A stretch of DNA of 20,030 nucleotides from Gymnopilus junonius (taxonomy: Eukaryota; Basidiomycota; Agaricomycetes; Agaricales; Galerinaceae): NCBI GenBank assembly GCA_015501075.1, contig JADNYJ010000577.1:1-20030 (forward strand). The letters are read 5' to 3'. Below, piece after piece: positions 19,386 through 20,030 of the stretch. Position 1 is the stretch's first letter; each line of letters opens with the position of its first letter. The translations under genes and the position numbers were made by a program. A model generated the notes under the pieces. The model was not told the origin of the DNA. It saw only the letters and a list, made by a program, of their open reading frames with translations, and did not search any database.

Positions 19386-19721
19386 ATGGCGACCCCTCCA
19401 GAAGCCACGGCAGCACAGCGCATGTACGCTCCAAATATTCTTGCAAACTCTTCGATACATACAACCAAATTCATCTCTGCTTGCTTTGCAGGCGCTGCGG
19501 CAGGCATTCTAGGGCTCGAAAATTGGACAGGGTTCATCTTATTCATTGCCTCCACACTCCTCACTGCCGGAATCATGCATACAGTTAACTGCAAGGGGAA
19601 GCCTAGCAAGTACTTCCAAGAAGGTGTGATGGAGATCGTCAATCCTGGTCAGGATAATGCGTTTACGTTTGTGCTTGCTTGGACTTTGTTTTACGGTGTA
19701 TGCCAATATTTCCCTCAATGA
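19386..19721 (+). CDS. EMC6: ER membrane protein complex subunit 6
   Basis: EMC6 is a small core membrane subunit of the ER membrane protein complex, which inserts tail-anchored and multi-pass proteins into the ER membrane. The single exon encodes 111 residues, matching the family's usual size of about 110. The start has a good context (CAACCATGG). After a short polar N-terminus come three hydrophobic segments at about 29-45, 48-67 and 92-109. Family landmarks are FAGAAAGILGL (residues 34-44), the polar loop GKPSKYF, and the final FTFVLAWTLFYGVC, which aligns with the FTYVLFWTFLYG-type end of animal EMC6/TMEM93. The frame extends upstream to 19305 without a good start, so 19386 is preferred. 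It is divergent from Dicer across about 2.8 kb, with no sign of co-regulation. Confidence 0.92.
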   Translation: MATPPEATAAQRMYAPNILANSSIHTTKFISACFAGAAAGILGLENWTGFILFIASTLLTAGIMHTVNCKGKPSKYFQEGVMEIVNPGQDNAFTFVLAWTLFYGVCQYFPQ

Positions 19722-19731
19722 AGTCGGGTTT

Positions 19732-19737
19732 AATAAA
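19732..19737 (+). terminator. Polyadenylation signal AATAAA after EMC6
   Basis: An exact AATAAA lies 10 bp after the EMC6 stop codon. Fungal poly(A) signals are loose, so this is suggestive only, and it is close to the stop for a fungal 3' untranslated region. Confidence 0.35.
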
Positions 19738-19803
19738 TGAGCTGGGAACTATAGGTATTGTTCATGGTATGTAACGTCATTTTTTTTATTTTCTGGGATC
19801 AGG

Positions 19804-20030
19804 ATGTCTACTCGTCCTCATGGTCTTCAATTACGGAACCCTTTCTACTCTATTGCCCAATTTTTCATACGCATACTGACTCAACCCTTTCTGTGGCGCA
19901 GTTTACGATTGATCTCCTTCACCCGCACTTGTCCCTTCTATCGACGCTCAAGCGAGAAGCTCGGGCATATCCAGTTCTCTGGAGTCGTGTTTTTAGGCGT
20001 TGCTGGATCGGCCCTTTCCTATTTATTCCT
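19804..20030 (+). other. Possible 5' part of a gene running off the window
   Basis: Two plus frames stay open to the window edge. One starts at an ATG at 19804 (MSTRPHGLQLRNPFYS). The other is open from 19803 and includes FTIDLLHPHLSLLSTL after a plausible acceptor, GTGGCGCAG, ending near 19902. I recognise neither. Both frames being open without a stop for 225 bp hints at real coding sequence or at low stop density by base composition. Confidence 0.25.

Noticed and set aside
1..20030. tRNA genes, rRNA, CRISPR arrays or a prokaryotic origin for the window
   Set aside because: I found no tRNA B-box with a matching cloverleaf, no regularly spaced repeats and no rRNA-like blocks, while spliceosomal introns in most genes show that the DNA is eukaryotic.

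Overview
The window reads as nuclear DNA of a basidiomycete fungus, most likely an Agaricomycete. The genes are cut by many short GT-AG introns of about 50-160 bp. They include a fungal-type Dicer and an EMC6 homologue, and the Tc1/IS630-like transposase and PHD-finger remnant look like families I know from Agaricomycete genomes. The species cannot be named from this sequence. I see no prokaryotic features such as operons, Shine-Dalgarno starts or a CRISPR array.

Layout. Bases 1-2724 hold only stop-broken open stretches on both strands and no gene I can name. Bases 2725-5802 are a nest of mobile DNA. An outer element (2735-5792) has short GC-rich inverted ends and an exact 10-bp direct repeat on its flanks, and it carries a broken PHD-finger gene. 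Inside it lies an apparently intact Tc1/IS630-like transposon (3546-5742) with perfect 25-bp terminal inverted repeats, flanking TA dinucleotides and a three-exon transposase on the minus strand. Inside that transposon is a further inverted-repeat unit (3647-4378). About 150 bp after the nest a nine-exon membrane-anchored alpha/beta hydrolase begins (5945-7673, +). Aspartate-semialdehyde dehydrogenase follows (9072-10262, +). Its upstream region has two exact Gcn4/CPC1-type TGACTCA motifs, which suits an amino-acid biosynthesis gene. A six-exon Dicer (16608-11717, -) converges on it. Upstream of Dicer are a small MITE (17398-17538), a TATA box with a possible small spliced transcript (18309-18610), and the single-exon ER membrane complex subunit EMC6 (19386-19721, +).

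The main oddities are single-base frame breaks in otherwise well-conserved genes: two in Dicer (near 14599-14603 and 14145-14165), one in the hydrolase (near 7336-7341) and one in the PHD remnant (near 3229). ASADH, EMC6 and the transposase are open throughout. Dicer's exon lengths plus exactly two bases give a continuous frame from start to stop, so the breaks are either recent mutations or residual assembly errors. If real, this locus would hold a disabled Dicer within 10 kb of an apparently complete DNA transposon. The genes otherwise appear to be unrelated housekeeping and silencing genes, not a cluster acting in one pathway.
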